Of a stretch of 13,044 nucleotides of DNA, positions 1 through 8,965 are shown piece by piece. The stretch lies in assembly GCA_964405325.1 (NCBI GenBank), contig CAYONM010000104.1, positions 1 to 13,044 of the forward strand, in the 5' to 3' direction. The notes beneath the pieces are model-generated. The model made no database searches. It had not been told where the DNA came from and was given only the letters and a program-made list of their open reading frames with translations. The translations under genes were made by a program, and so were the position numbers. Within the stretch, counting starts at the first letter, position 1. The number at the start of each line of letters is the position of its first letter. Origin of the DNA: CAYONM01 sp964405325. Its GTDB lineage: Bacteria; Planctomycetota; UBA11346.

Positions 1-470
1 GCCGGCACCGCCTCGCCAACGCGGAGGGTGATTTCCGGCAGCACGGTCCCGCCGCTGCGGGCGTGCGGCCCCAGCGCCAGCTCCGGCAGCATGGCCATGC
101 CACTGGTGTCCTGGATCCGACTGATGCGACCACGACGCAGCAACACGCGATATTCGCGGACCACCTGTTCCCGGCACTGAAAGGACACCGCGCCTGCCCT
201 TTGCAGCGACGACACGGTGCGTGGCACGTTGCCGATTTCGAAACGATTGCTGGCCGCCACCTCGGGATGGCTGCTGCCGGGCGGCAGCGCGCCCAACCAG
301 GTACGAGTGGTGTCAGGCCGGTCGGGGCTCAGCCAGGGGGCGCCGAAACAGAGCACGGTGACCACAAGAATAAAACCCAGACAGACCATCGCCGGCCAAT
401 GCCGCCGTAGTCGCCCCCAAGCCAGGCGAGCCAGGGATTGATAGGCCTGCTGCTCAACCGGATCACTCAT
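1..470 (-). CDS. Oligopeptide/dipeptide ABC transporter permease, OppC/DppC type (3' part beyond window)
   Basis: This is the second inner-membrane permease of a peptide-type ABC importer, identified mainly from its place directly downstream of an OppB-type permease and its N-terminal layout. The ATG (468-470) overlaps the upstream stop in an ATGA, so the two are translationally coupled. About 156 residues are visible: a basic cytoplasmic start with RLRRHWP, one hydrophobic helix (roughly residues 24-42, MVCLGFILVVTVLCFGAPWL), then a long polar stretch of about 110 residues rich in Arg and Gly. In ordinary OppC/DppC proteins the conserved GTDxxGRD motif comes some 80-90 residues from the start. 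Here it has not appeared by residue 156, so the first periplasmic region is enlarged. Some bacterial OppC-like permeases have such insertions. The 3' end lies outside the window. The permease call is fairly safe; the substrate is unknown. Confidence 0.8.
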   Translation of the reverse strand, partial: MSDPVEQQAYQSLARLAWGRLRRHWPAMVCLGFILVVTVLCFGAPWLSPDRPDTTRTWLGALPPGSSHPEVAASNRFEIGNVPRTVSSLQRAGAVSFQCREQVVREYRVLLRRGRISRIQDTSGMAMLPELALGPHARSGGTVLPEITLRVGEAVP

Positions 471-1390
471 GCCAATCGGATCCTCGGATCCAACAGGCCG
501 TAGGCCAGATCCGTCAGCAGATTGGCGACAATCAGAAACAGGCCATACACCAAAACCGTCCCCATCACCAGGGTGTAGTCTCGCGCCAGGGCCGACTCGA
601 CAAAGACCCGACCGAGCCCCGGCACCTCGAAAATCAATTCCACCACCAGGCTACCGGTCAGCAGGCTGGCCACCGCCGGACCAAGAAATCCCAACACCGG
701 CTGCAGGCCACCGGGCAAGGCGTGCACCAACACGATGCGCCACCGCGGCAAGCCCTTGGCCTCGGCAGCGCGAATGTAGTCCTGATGCAATACCTCCAAC
801 AGACCTGCACGCGACAGACGCGCGATGCGACCGGCAAACGGCAAGGCCAAGGTCACCGCCGGCAACAGCAGCAAGCGCGGATCCCAGCCATCGTACCCGG
901 CCGGTGGTAGCCACCCGGCCCAAATACTGCACAGCAGCACCAACACCGGTCCGATGACGAAGGGCGGCATGCTCAGCCCTACCAAAGCCACCGCCATGGT
1001 GCCCCAATCAATGATTCCACCGCGCCGATTGGCCGCCACCAGACCCGCCATCAAGCCGCCGCTCAGGGCCAGGGCCAGGGCCAGGGTACCCAACAGCAGA
1101 CTGGGCGGCAAATAGGTCAGGATGATCCGAGTCACCGGTGTATCGGGCTGGGAAAAACTGGGGCCGAGATCGGCCTGCAGCAGATCGCCGAGAAAGCGCG
1201 CGTACTGCTGCCACACCGGTTCGTCGAGATGATACTTGGCCGCCAAAGCCTGCTCCACGGCTGGCGGCAGATCACGCTCCTCATCGAAGGGCCCACCCGG
1301 TGCCAGGCGCATCAGGAAAAAGGCGAGGGTCACCAGGACCCAGAGCACGATCGGCGCCTGCCACAGGCGCCGGATCAAATAGGAGCGCAT
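467..1390 (-). CDS. Oligopeptide/dipeptide ABC transporter permease, OppB/DppB type
   Basis: Inner-membrane permease of 307 aa, the usual length for this family. It begins MRSYLIRRLWQAPIVLWVLV, the classic OppB/DppB start (short basic end plus first helix with the LRLAPGGPF-like turn, here FLMRLAPGGPF). The C-terminal half contains the cytoplasmic loop that docks the ATPase (DYIRAAEAKGLPRWRIVLVHALP, the EAA motif) and the conserved end VVELIFEVPGLG...ARDYTLVMG...DLAYGLLDPRIR. An upstream ATG at 1447 would add 19 residues that do not look like the family, so 1390 is preferred; ribosome binding there is weak (AGG only). A hexamer repeat at about 1064-1085 encodes an in-frame Leu-Ala run in a membrane helix. 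It forms a two-gene permease unit with the overlapping OppC. Peptide-type import is family knowledge; the substrate is not visible. Confidence 0.93.
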   Translation of the reverse strand: MRSYLIRRLWQAPIVLWVLVTLAFFLMRLAPGGPFDEERDLPPAVEQALAAKYHLDEPVWQQYARFLGDLLQADLGPSFSQPDTPVTRIILTYLPPSLLLGTLALALALSGGLMAGLVAANRRGGIIDWGTMAVALVGLSMPPFVIGPVLVLLCSIWAGWLPPAGYDGWDPRLLLLPAVTLALPFAGRIARLSRAGLLEVLHQDYIRAAEAKGLPRWRIVLVHALPGGLQPVLGFLGPAVASLLTGSLVVELIFEVPGLGRVFVESALARDYTLVMGTVLVYGLFLIVANLLTDLAYGLLDPRIRLA

Positions 1391-1431
1391 ACAACCTAGG
1401 CTGAAAGCTCCCTGGCCGGCGACAAGTGATA

Positions 1432-1488
1432 GAAGCTGAGCCCGCAAAAACTTCGAGCAGAAAAAGTTGTTTTTGCGGGCTCAGCTTC
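1432..1488. repeat. Perfect 20-bp inverted repeat with 17-nt loop
   Basis: The left arm GAAGCTGAGCCCGCAAAAAC (1432-1451) is exactly complementary to the right arm at 1469-1488, with a 17-nt spacer. It sits 42 bp upstream of the oppB-type start. Neither strand has a T run directly after the stem, so it is not a standard terminator for either gene. It could be a leader hairpin, an operator or a small mobile palindromic repeat. Confidence 0.9.
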
Positions 1489-1494
1489 GGGGTC

Positions 1495-1513
1495 CGAGGG
1501 GCGCAGCCCCTCG
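1495..1513. repeat. GC hairpin, 8-bp arms with 3-nt loop, followed by A run
   Basis: CGAGGGGC-GCA-GCCCCTCG is a perfect short hairpin followed on the plus strand by eight A residues (1514-1521). Similar GC hairpins with a small loop occur at 13006-13024, suggesting a dispersed palindromic motif in this genome. It is directly next to the minus-strand terminator-like structure. Confidence 0.8.
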
Positions 1514-1581
1514 AAAAAAAAGCGAAAACCGGGCGCCGACCGATACCATTGAACCCGTGGGTTCCGGGCGGCGCCCGGTTT
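1514..1581 (-). terminator. Candidate intrinsic terminator or attenuator on the minus strand
   Basis: Read on the minus strand, arms 1570-1581 and 1526-1537 (AAACCGGGCGCC and its complement, 12 bp perfect) enclose a smaller hairpin (GAACCC/GGGTTC at 1551-1564). They are followed by TTTTCGC and eight T residues (1514-1528), the layout of a Rho-independent terminator. An alternative stem, 1564-1570 with 1572-1578, would compete with the outer stem. It would end a minus-strand transcript arriving from the 1582-1746 side, or act as an attenuator in the leader of the permease operon. No gene is seen for such a transcript, so the role is inferred. Confidence 0.5.
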
Positions 1582-1746
1582 GTAAGCCCACGGCTGTGTC
1601 CCTGAGCAAGTCGACTTCGTGCCGACCGGACCCGGCTCCCGCACGAGAAATCTGTGGCAAGGCCACCGCTGCGGAAAACCGACCAAGCGAGGACGGTCAG
1701 AGCCATCGGTGGCATGTCGCCCAGCGGAACCTAGCCTAGCCACACC

Positions 1747-2355
1747 ATGACCAGTGATCTGCCCTGTTTCATCGACCTGGAAGCCTCGGGCCTAGGCCAA
1801 GACAGCTACCCCATCGCCGTCGCCTGGAGCCTGCCGAGCGGCAACATCCACCGCTTCCTGATCCGTCCTGATGCTCGCTGGCAGCATTGGGATGACGAAG
1901 CCGAACAGATCCACGGCATCGATCGAGATCGCCTGCAACGCAACGGTTGGGAAACGTCGTATGTCCGCCAACGCCTCCATGAGGACCTGGCCGATCGCAC
2001 CGTCTACTCCGATGCCGCCCGCTTCGACGAGCTCTGGCTGGAACGCCTGTTCGCGCTGATCGACGAGCCCATCCCCTTCACCATCGGCGAGGTGGAAGAC
2101 CTGTTCATCGAACGTCTGCGCCAACCCGGCGAAATGGTCTACGAAACCTGCCTTCGCTTCGAACGCCTGCGTCAAGAGGTCCAGGCCAAGGCCAGTGGCC
2201 GCCACGATGCCGGCTACGACGTTGGCGCATTGATCCAATTCTGGCGCCATGCCCAGGGCAAGCCGGTCAAAATGAACCACGGCATGGGACCACTGCCACC
2301 CAGCACCGACACCGGCACCTTCCAGCCGGTCAAGCTCCGGGGTCGGGGTCGTTGA
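1747..2355 (+). CDS. DEDDh-type 3'-5' exonuclease-like protein
   Basis: A 202-aa protein with the RNase H-like exonuclease fold of the DnaQ/RNase T superfamily. The three motifs are visible: Exo I FIDLEAS near the start (Asp10, Glu12), Exo II in VYSDAARFDELW (Asp89/Asp94 region), and Exo III HDAGYD (His153, Asp158), which fits the DEDDh pattern HxAxxD. Residues IHGIDRDRL (55-63) match the usual conserved helix after the core strands. The catalytic set looks complete, so a metal-dependent single-strand 3'-5' nuclease is likely; DNA or RNA preference cannot be told. The C-terminal 25 residues are polar and Pro/Gly-rich. Ribosome binding upstream is weak. It precedes the FNR-type regulator gene by 30 bp on the same strand, so the two are probably cotranscribed. 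Confidence 0.85.
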   Translation: MTSDLPCFIDLEASGLGQDSYPIAVAWSLPSGNIHRFLIRPDARWQHWDDEAEQIHGIDRDRLQRNGWETSYVRQRLHEDLADRTVYSDAARFDELWLERLFALIDEPIPFTIGEVEDLFIERLRQPGEMVYETCLRFERLRQEVQAKASGRHDAGYDVGALIQFWRHAQGKPVKMNHGMGPLPPSTDTGTFQPVKLRGRGR

Positions 2356-2385
2356 CCCCCCGCCGCACCGACAAGGATCCCGGCC

Positions 2386-3057
2386 ATGAGCGAAGCCCGC
2401 GAGATCCTCGACCACTGTCCTCTGTTCAGCCGGGTCGATGACGACCGCAAGGAAATCCTGATCGGGATCAGTCAGGTCCAGAACGTTGCCAAGGGCACGC
2501 TGCTGTTCCGTCAGGGTGACCACTGTCGCGCCATGTACGTGGTTGGCTCCGGCCAAGCGCGGGTCTTTCAACTGAATCCCAACGGCAAGGAGCACACCCT
2601 GTATCTGGCCAGCCCCGGCAAGACCTTCGCCGAGATCGCTGCCATCGATGGCCTGCCCTACCCGGCCAATGCCGAGAGCATCACCGCCTGTCGCCTGCTA
2701 GCGATCGACGCCGAAGGCATGGGCTATCGCCTGGAAACCGACCACCTGCTGTGCCGGCAGGTGATGCTGGGTATGGCCATGTGGGTCCGCCATACCGTTG
2801 CCCTGCTGGAGGACGTGGTGCTGCGCGATGCCGTCGGTCGTCTGTCCCACCACCTGCTGCAATTGCCAGTCCAGGACCAGGCAGCGCAACTGCCAGCCAG
2901 CAATCTCCATATCGCCAAGCTGCTCAACCTGACCCCCGAAACCTTTTCCCGCAGCCTGCGCCGCCTGAGCGACCAGGGGCTGATCAGCGTCCAAGGCCGC
3001 CAGGTGAGACTGCACGACCGTGACACCCTGGAGACCATTGCCGCTGGTTTGGCATGA
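2386..3057 (+). CDS. Crp/Fnr-family transcriptional regulator (DNR/FNR-like)
   Basis: A 223-aa DNA-binding regulator of normal length for the Crp/Fnr superfamily. An N-terminal cyclic-nucleotide-like beta roll covers about residues 12-115 (GTLLFRQGDHCRAMYVV, then FAEIAAIDGLPYPANAES), followed by the dimer helix (about 118-145) and a C-terminal winged helix-turn-helix (about 168-210). The recognition helix contains ETFSR (185-189), the ExxSR pattern that in FNR/DNR proteins reads TTGAT-N4-ATCAA sites. The N-terminal cysteine cluster that holds the FNR iron-sulfur cluster is missing: only Cys11, Cys47 and a few scattered ones are present. This makes it more like DNR/NnrR, which sense nitric oxide through haem. 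The ligand is not proven by sequence. AAGGA lies 8 bp before the ATG. Confidence 0.9.
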   Translation: MSEAREILDHCPLFSRVDDDRKEILIGISQVQNVAKGTLLFRQGDHCRAMYVVGSGQARVFQLNPNGKEHTLYLASPGKTFAEIAAIDGLPYPANAESITACRLLAIDAEGMGYRLETDHLLCRQVMLGMAMWVRHTVALLEDVVLRDAVGRLSHHLLQLPVQDQAAQLPASNLHIAKLLNLTPETFSRSLRRLSDQGLISVQGRQVRLHDRDTLETIAAGLA

Positions 3058-3116
3058 TTCATGCAGTATCGGATGCGCACCGGTCAAAAAGACCGACAGA
3101 ACGGGGGAGTATGGTC

Positions 3117-3401
3117 ATGCCGACCTATGAATACGAATGCCAGACCTGCGGCGTCGTCGAAGCCTTCCAACAGATGAGCGAAAAGCCCCTCAGCAGCTGC
3201 CCCGAATGCGGCAAGAAGGGCTTGAAGAAGCTCGTCAGCGGTGGCGCCGGCCTGATCTTCAAAGGAGACGGCTTCTACGAGACCGACTACGGCCGCTCCA
3301 GTTCCTACAAAACGGAAGCCGCCAAGGATCAGGGCCAGACTCCCTGCGCCAACGGTGGTACCTGCCCCGCCAAAGACGCCGGCTCCTGTCCGGCCGCCTA
3401 A
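3117..3401 (+). CDS. FmdB-family zinc-ribbon protein
   Basis: A 94-aa small protein of the FmdB family. The start MPTYEYECQTCG is the family hallmark, which together with GGGGGAG 7 bp upstream picks the ATG at 3117 over one at 3111. Cys8-x2-Cys11 and Cys28-x2-Cys31 form the putative zinc ribbon. The conserved segment GGAGLIFKGDGFYETDY follows, then a polar tail with three extra cysteines (Cys77, Cys83, Cys91) that may bind a second metal or form disulfides. The family was named from a gene next to formamidase and is suspected of regulation, but its role is generally unknown. It lies 59 bp after the regulator and 176 bp before groEL1; a GC hairpin separates it from the chaperonin genes. Confidence 0.92.
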   Translation: MPTYEYECQTCGVVEAFQQMSEKPLSSCPECGKKGLKKLVSGGAGLIFKGDGFYETDYGRSSSYKTEAAKDQGQTPCANGGTCPAKDAGSCPAA

Positions 3402-3406
3402 CACCG

Positions 3407-3427
3407 ACCCGGTCACTTTGACCGGGT
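3407..3427 (+). terminator. Hairpin after the FmdB-like gene, possible weak terminator
   Basis: ACCCGGTC-acttt-GACCGGGT forms a perfect 8-bp stem just 5 bp after the stop codon. Only TTAT follows, so it is not a strong intrinsic terminator. The rest of the gap to groEL1 (3428-3577) shows neither a CIRCE repeat nor a clear sigma-32 promoter. Confidence 0.45.
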
Positions 3428-3577
3428 TATCTGGTCTCCCTGGCGTGGTGCCGGTCGCTTTCGGCCCAACCACCCCAACCGGAGCCTGCGCCGGAACCTG
3501 GCACGCCATGTGCATTGCCGGTCGGCGCGAATCAATCGAACCATTTTTCATCCACCCCCTTTTGGAGTGAGAATCCT

Positions 3578-5248
<1,671 letters not shown>

Positions 5249-5301
5249 GCCGCTGCTCCCAGCCTAAACGACAACAACATTTTCAATTCAAGGAATTCAT
5301 C

Positions 5302-5598
5302 ATGGTCAAGACTTCCATCCAGCCCTTGGACGATCGCATCATTGTAAAGCGTTCCGACGCCGAAACCCAAAGCGCCGGTGGCATTCTGCTGCCTGAAAAC
5401 GCCAAAGAGAAGCCCCAAAAAGGCGAAGTGATCGCGGTTGGCCCCGGCAAGCAACTCGACAGCGGCGAGCGCGCCACTCCCGACGTGAACGCGGGCGACG
5501 TGGTCCTGTTCGGCAAGTACTCGGGCACCGAGATCACCGTTGACGGTGATGAGGTGGTGATCCTACGCGAGTCCGACATTCTTGCCAAAATTGGCTAG
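5302..5598 (+). CDS. groES: 10-kDa co-chaperonin GroES
   Basis: A 98-aa protein of the usual GroES length. It starts MVKTSIQPLDDRIIVKRSDAE, has a mobile loop SAGGILLP (the GroEL-docking tripeptide is ILL rather than E. coli IVL), the middle motif GEVIAVGPG, the VLFGKYSGTEI strand, and the end LRESDILAKIG. It caps GroEL rings and closes the folding chamber. AAGGA lies about 8 bp before the ATG. It is sandwiched between the two groEL genes, 53 bp after groEL1 and 179 bp before groEL2, so it is the only visible co-chaperonin for both. Confidence 0.98.
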   Translation: MVKTSIQPLDDRIIVKRSDAETQSAGGILLPENAKEKPQKGEVIAVGPGKQLDSGERATPDVNAGDVVLFGKYSGTEITVDGDEVVILRESDILAKIG

Positions 5599-5603
5599 TC
5601 CTT

Positions 5604-5689
5604 AACACCTGAGAGAACACCTGAGGGGGCTCACGTCGCCGGCCCGGTCTCGCTTCGCTCGAACATAGGCCTCTGCCTGCGCCCCCTCA
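5604..5689. repeat. Direct and inverted repeats in the groES-groEL2 spacer
   Basis: AACACCTGAG occurs twice (5604-5613 and 5616-5625). The second copy runs into TGAGGGGGC (5622-5630), whose exact complement lies at 5681-5689, enclosing 50 nt. The rest of the 179-bp gap is GC-rich with small hairpins (for example GCCC-ttc-GGGC near 5707-5716) and ends in an A-rich leader with AAAGGA before groEL2. It looks like an inserted palindromic element or an RNA-processing segment between the two chaperonin genes. Confidence 0.6.
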
Positions 5690-5777
5690 AACGCCCCCGC
5701 TTCGCGCCCTTCGGGCTTGATCGGGATGATCGTTCCAACAGTTCAATAAACAAAAACCAACTAAAGGAAATCAACAC

Positions 5778-7394
<1,617 letters not shown>

Positions 7395-7426
7395 GCTCCG
7401 AACACGCGCGAACCCCACAAAAAAAA

Positions 7427-7467
7427 GCCGGGCGTGCCCTTTGGGTGCGCCCGGCGTTTTTATTTTT
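7427..7467 (+). terminator. Strong intrinsic terminator after groEL2
   Basis: GCCGGGCG and CGCCCGGC pair (8 bp) with an inner CCC-ttt-GGG, followed by GTTTTTATTTTT. An A run precedes the stem, so it may also work in the other direction. It lies 32 bp after the groEL2 stop. Confidence 0.92.
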
Positions 7468-7572
7468 CACGATTATGCCTACCTTGAGGCTGCCATCAGA
7501 GGGGGCGCTGCGCGAAGATAGCGCCACTCGCGCTTTGGCTGAGCAGAGCGGATCACCGAAGAGATCGAAAAC

Positions 7573-7810
7573 ATGCCACCGGTCCTGCAGGACTATGTCC
7601 GCACCGGCCGGTCCAAGGTCCAAGGTCCAAAAACTGCGCGGTTTCCGCGAACAGGTCAACGGCACCATCGCCGAATTGGAAAGCAAAATCGACGACTTTA
7701 TCCTGGAATACACCTATGGCGATCTCGACGACATCAGCGTCGATGCCGAATACGCCCAAGTCTTCACCGATGCCGACCGGCTGCTGCAGGAAATGCGACA
7801 GCCGGAATAA
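7573..7810 (+). pseudogene. Small hypothetical gene, frameshifted by a heptamer tandem repeat
   Basis: Two overlapping frames are each gene-like on one side. From ATG 7573 the frame reads MPPVLQDYVRTGRSKVQ and then becomes unlikely. From about 7625 another frame reads KLRGFREQVNGTIAELESK and on through IDDFILEYTYGDLDDISVDA to the TAA at 7810. The switch falls exactly in three copies of GGTCCAA (7610-7630). Removing one 7-bp unit joins them into one 76-aa protein: a short basic start, then an amphipathic, acidic helical region. No family is recognised. GAAGAG lies about 10 bp before the ATG. Either it is a broken gene in this sequence, or a phase-variable gene switched by repeat number, or a sequencing error. 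A continuous in-frame ORF from 7445 also covers the downstream part, but its first 60 residues look like noise. Confidence 0.6.
7610..7630 (+). repeat. Tandem repeat: GGTCCAA three times
   Basis: Three exact 7-bp units inside the small hypothetical gene. Because 7 is not a multiple of 3, each gain or loss shifts the frame; with two units the gene would be open. Confidence 0.95.
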
Positions 7811-7811
7811 T

Positions 7812-7835
7812 CGTCAAACCGTCAAACCGTCAAAC
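7812..7835. repeat. Tandem repeat: CGTCAAAC three times
   Basis: Three exact 8-bp units begin 2 bp after the stop of the small hypothetical gene and run into the 3' end of argC. On the minus strand the unit reads GTTTGACG and supplies the last argC codons and its TGA. It lies only 181 bp from the heptamer repeat. Confidence 0.95.
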
Positions 7836-8877
7836 ATCGCAGCCCGAGATCCTCGGGATAGCCAAACATCAGATTCAGATTCTGCACTGCCTGGCCAGCC
7901 GCGCCTTTGACCAGATTGTCCTCGGCCGAGGAGATGAATAGGAAATCACCTTCGACTTCGCAGGCGAAATCACAGTAATTGCTGCTGGCGACGTTGGCCA
8001 CCTCCACGGCCTGGGTATTGGCGCGCAGACGGACGAAGGGCGCGTTGCCATAGGCCAGCTGCCAGCAGTCCACGATGGCTGCCCGGTCCACCCCAGCCGA
8101 AAGACGCGCGGTGATCGACGACAGAATACCACGGGTCAAGGCCGCCAGGTGTGGCACAAAATGCAAGTGCACCGGCTTTCCCGCCGCCGCAGACAATTCC
8201 TGGTCGATCTCGCCCGTATGCTGATGCGCCAGCGCCTTGTAACTGTGCATGTTTTCATTCAGCGCGTAGTAGAGGTTATTATTCCCCTCCAGGAAACGCT
8301 TGCCGGCACCGGATGCGCCACTGAAACAAATCGCCGACAAGGGGGCGCTGAGATCAAGATGGCCTGCACGCAGCAAGGGAATCAGGGGCAAGAGAATACT
8401 CGTGGGATAACAGCCAGGATTGCCAACCAGATTAGCGTCCTTGATCTGCTCACGCCAACATTCACATAGCCCATATATAGCCTTCGGCAGCAATTCGGGA
8501 CACTGATGCCCCCCCTTATAATAGCGGTCGTACAGGTCCTGGCTGTGCAGACGGAATTCGGCACCGATATCCACCACCCGGATGCCTGCAGCGAGCAGCT
8601 CGGGCACAATGGCGGTGACCTCAACGCTCTTTTTGGCCAAAACGATGGCCTTGGCACCAGCGGCACGGATCGCATCGGGCGTGTCCGGCGCCAAAATCAG
8701 ATCGCTCTCGTGCACAAGCGCCGGCACGGCCTCGCCCAAGCTGGTCCCAGCCAGTCGATCGGAACCGGCATGAACCACGGTAAATCCAGGATGACGCAAC
8801 AGAATGCGGATAGCACCCTCGCCGGCATAGCCGGTGGCACCGAGAACCGCGACGGGAATGGGATCATAGCTCTGCAT
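7822..8877 (-). CDS. argC: N-acetyl-gamma-glutamyl-phosphate reductase
   Basis: A 351-aa cytoplasmic enzyme of arginine synthesis that reduces N-acetylglutamyl phosphate to the semialdehyde with NADPH. Visible signs: the dinucleotide-binding start VAVLGATGYAGEG (13-19 core), the active-site cysteine in GNPGCYPTS (Cys156), SGASGAGK (186-193), the AHQHTGEI segment, PHLAALTRGI, and the ending GDFLFISSAEDNLVKGAAGQAVQNLNLMFGYPE. The loop that usually reads like FLATPH or FLALPHG here reads VLAKKSV, without the histidine, which is unusual. The final residues LRCLTV come from the CGTCAAAC repeat. No good ribosome-binding site precedes the ATG. It is convergent with the small broken gene and divergent from the dehydrogenase gene. 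No other arginine gene is in the window. Confidence 0.95.
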   Translation of the reverse strand: MQSYDPIPVAVLGATGYAGEGAIRILLRHPGFTVVHAGSDRLAGTSLGEAVPALVHESDLILAPDTPDAIRAAGAKAIVLAKKSVEVTAIVPELLAAGIRVVDIGAEFRLHSQDLYDRYYKGGHQCPELLPKAIYGLCECWREQIKDANLVGNPGCYPTSILLPLIPLLRAGHLDLSAPLSAICFSGASGAGKRFLEGNNNLYYALNENMHSYKALAHQHTGEIDQELSAAAGKPVHLHFVPHLAALTRGILSSITARLSAGVDRAAIVDCWQLAYGNAPFVRLRANTQAVEVANVASSNYCDFACEVEGDFLFISSAEDNLVKGAAGQAVQNLNLMFGYPEDLGLRCLTV

Positions 8878-8889
8878 GCTGGGGCATGC
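8874..8889. promoter_or_regulatory. Palindrome GCATGC-tggg-GCATGC over the argC start
   Basis: Two GCATGC palindromes 4 bp apart overlap the argC start codon on the minus strand. They could form a small hairpin or an operator that limits argC translation or transcription. The rest of the 88-bp divergent gap to the dehydrogenase shows no sure promoter. Role is speculative. Confidence 0.3.
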
Positions 8890-8965
8890 TAGAAAGCCAA
8901 ACGCTTTTGCCTATGGCCGACCCGATGTGACATTGTCGAGGAAGCTATCAGCTTAGGCTGCCGGT

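Larger units (their letters stand above)
1391..1746. other. Non-coding divergent region with several strong hairpins
   Basis: This 356-bp gap lies between the oppB-type gene (minus) and the exonuclease-like gene (plus), so it should hold both promoters. No convincing reading frame is seen. It contains three strong structures: a 20-bp inverted repeat, a GC-rich hairpin and a nested hairpin whose minus-strand copy is followed by T runs. The part from about 1582 to 1746 shows no protein or RNA family that I recognise. No clear -35/-10 pair could be assigned. Confidence 0.7.

Noticed and set aside
1064..1085. CAGGGC hexamer repeat in the OppB-type gene
   Set aside because: The unit is a multiple of three and codes for an ordinary Leu-Ala membrane helix, so it is noted only in that gene's entry.
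1514..1746. 6S RNA, RNase P RNA, SRP RNA or tmRNA in the divergent gap
   Set aside because: GAACCC/GGGTTC recalls 6S RNA, but the order of conserved segments does not fit, and no core motif of the other RNAs is present.
1792..2595. 267-aa minus-strand open frame opposite the exonuclease and regulator genes
   Set aside because: It crosses two well-supported genes and their gap, with antisense-type composition.
3428..3577. Possible CIRCE operator or sigma-32 promoter before groEL1
   Set aside because: No TTAGCACTC/GAGTGCTAA arms and no CTTGAA/CCCCAT pair could be found by eye.
5717..5730. FNR-box-like TTGAT-cggg-ATGAT before groEL2
   Set aside because: Only three of five bases match in the second half-site, and a partial match of this kind is expected by chance.
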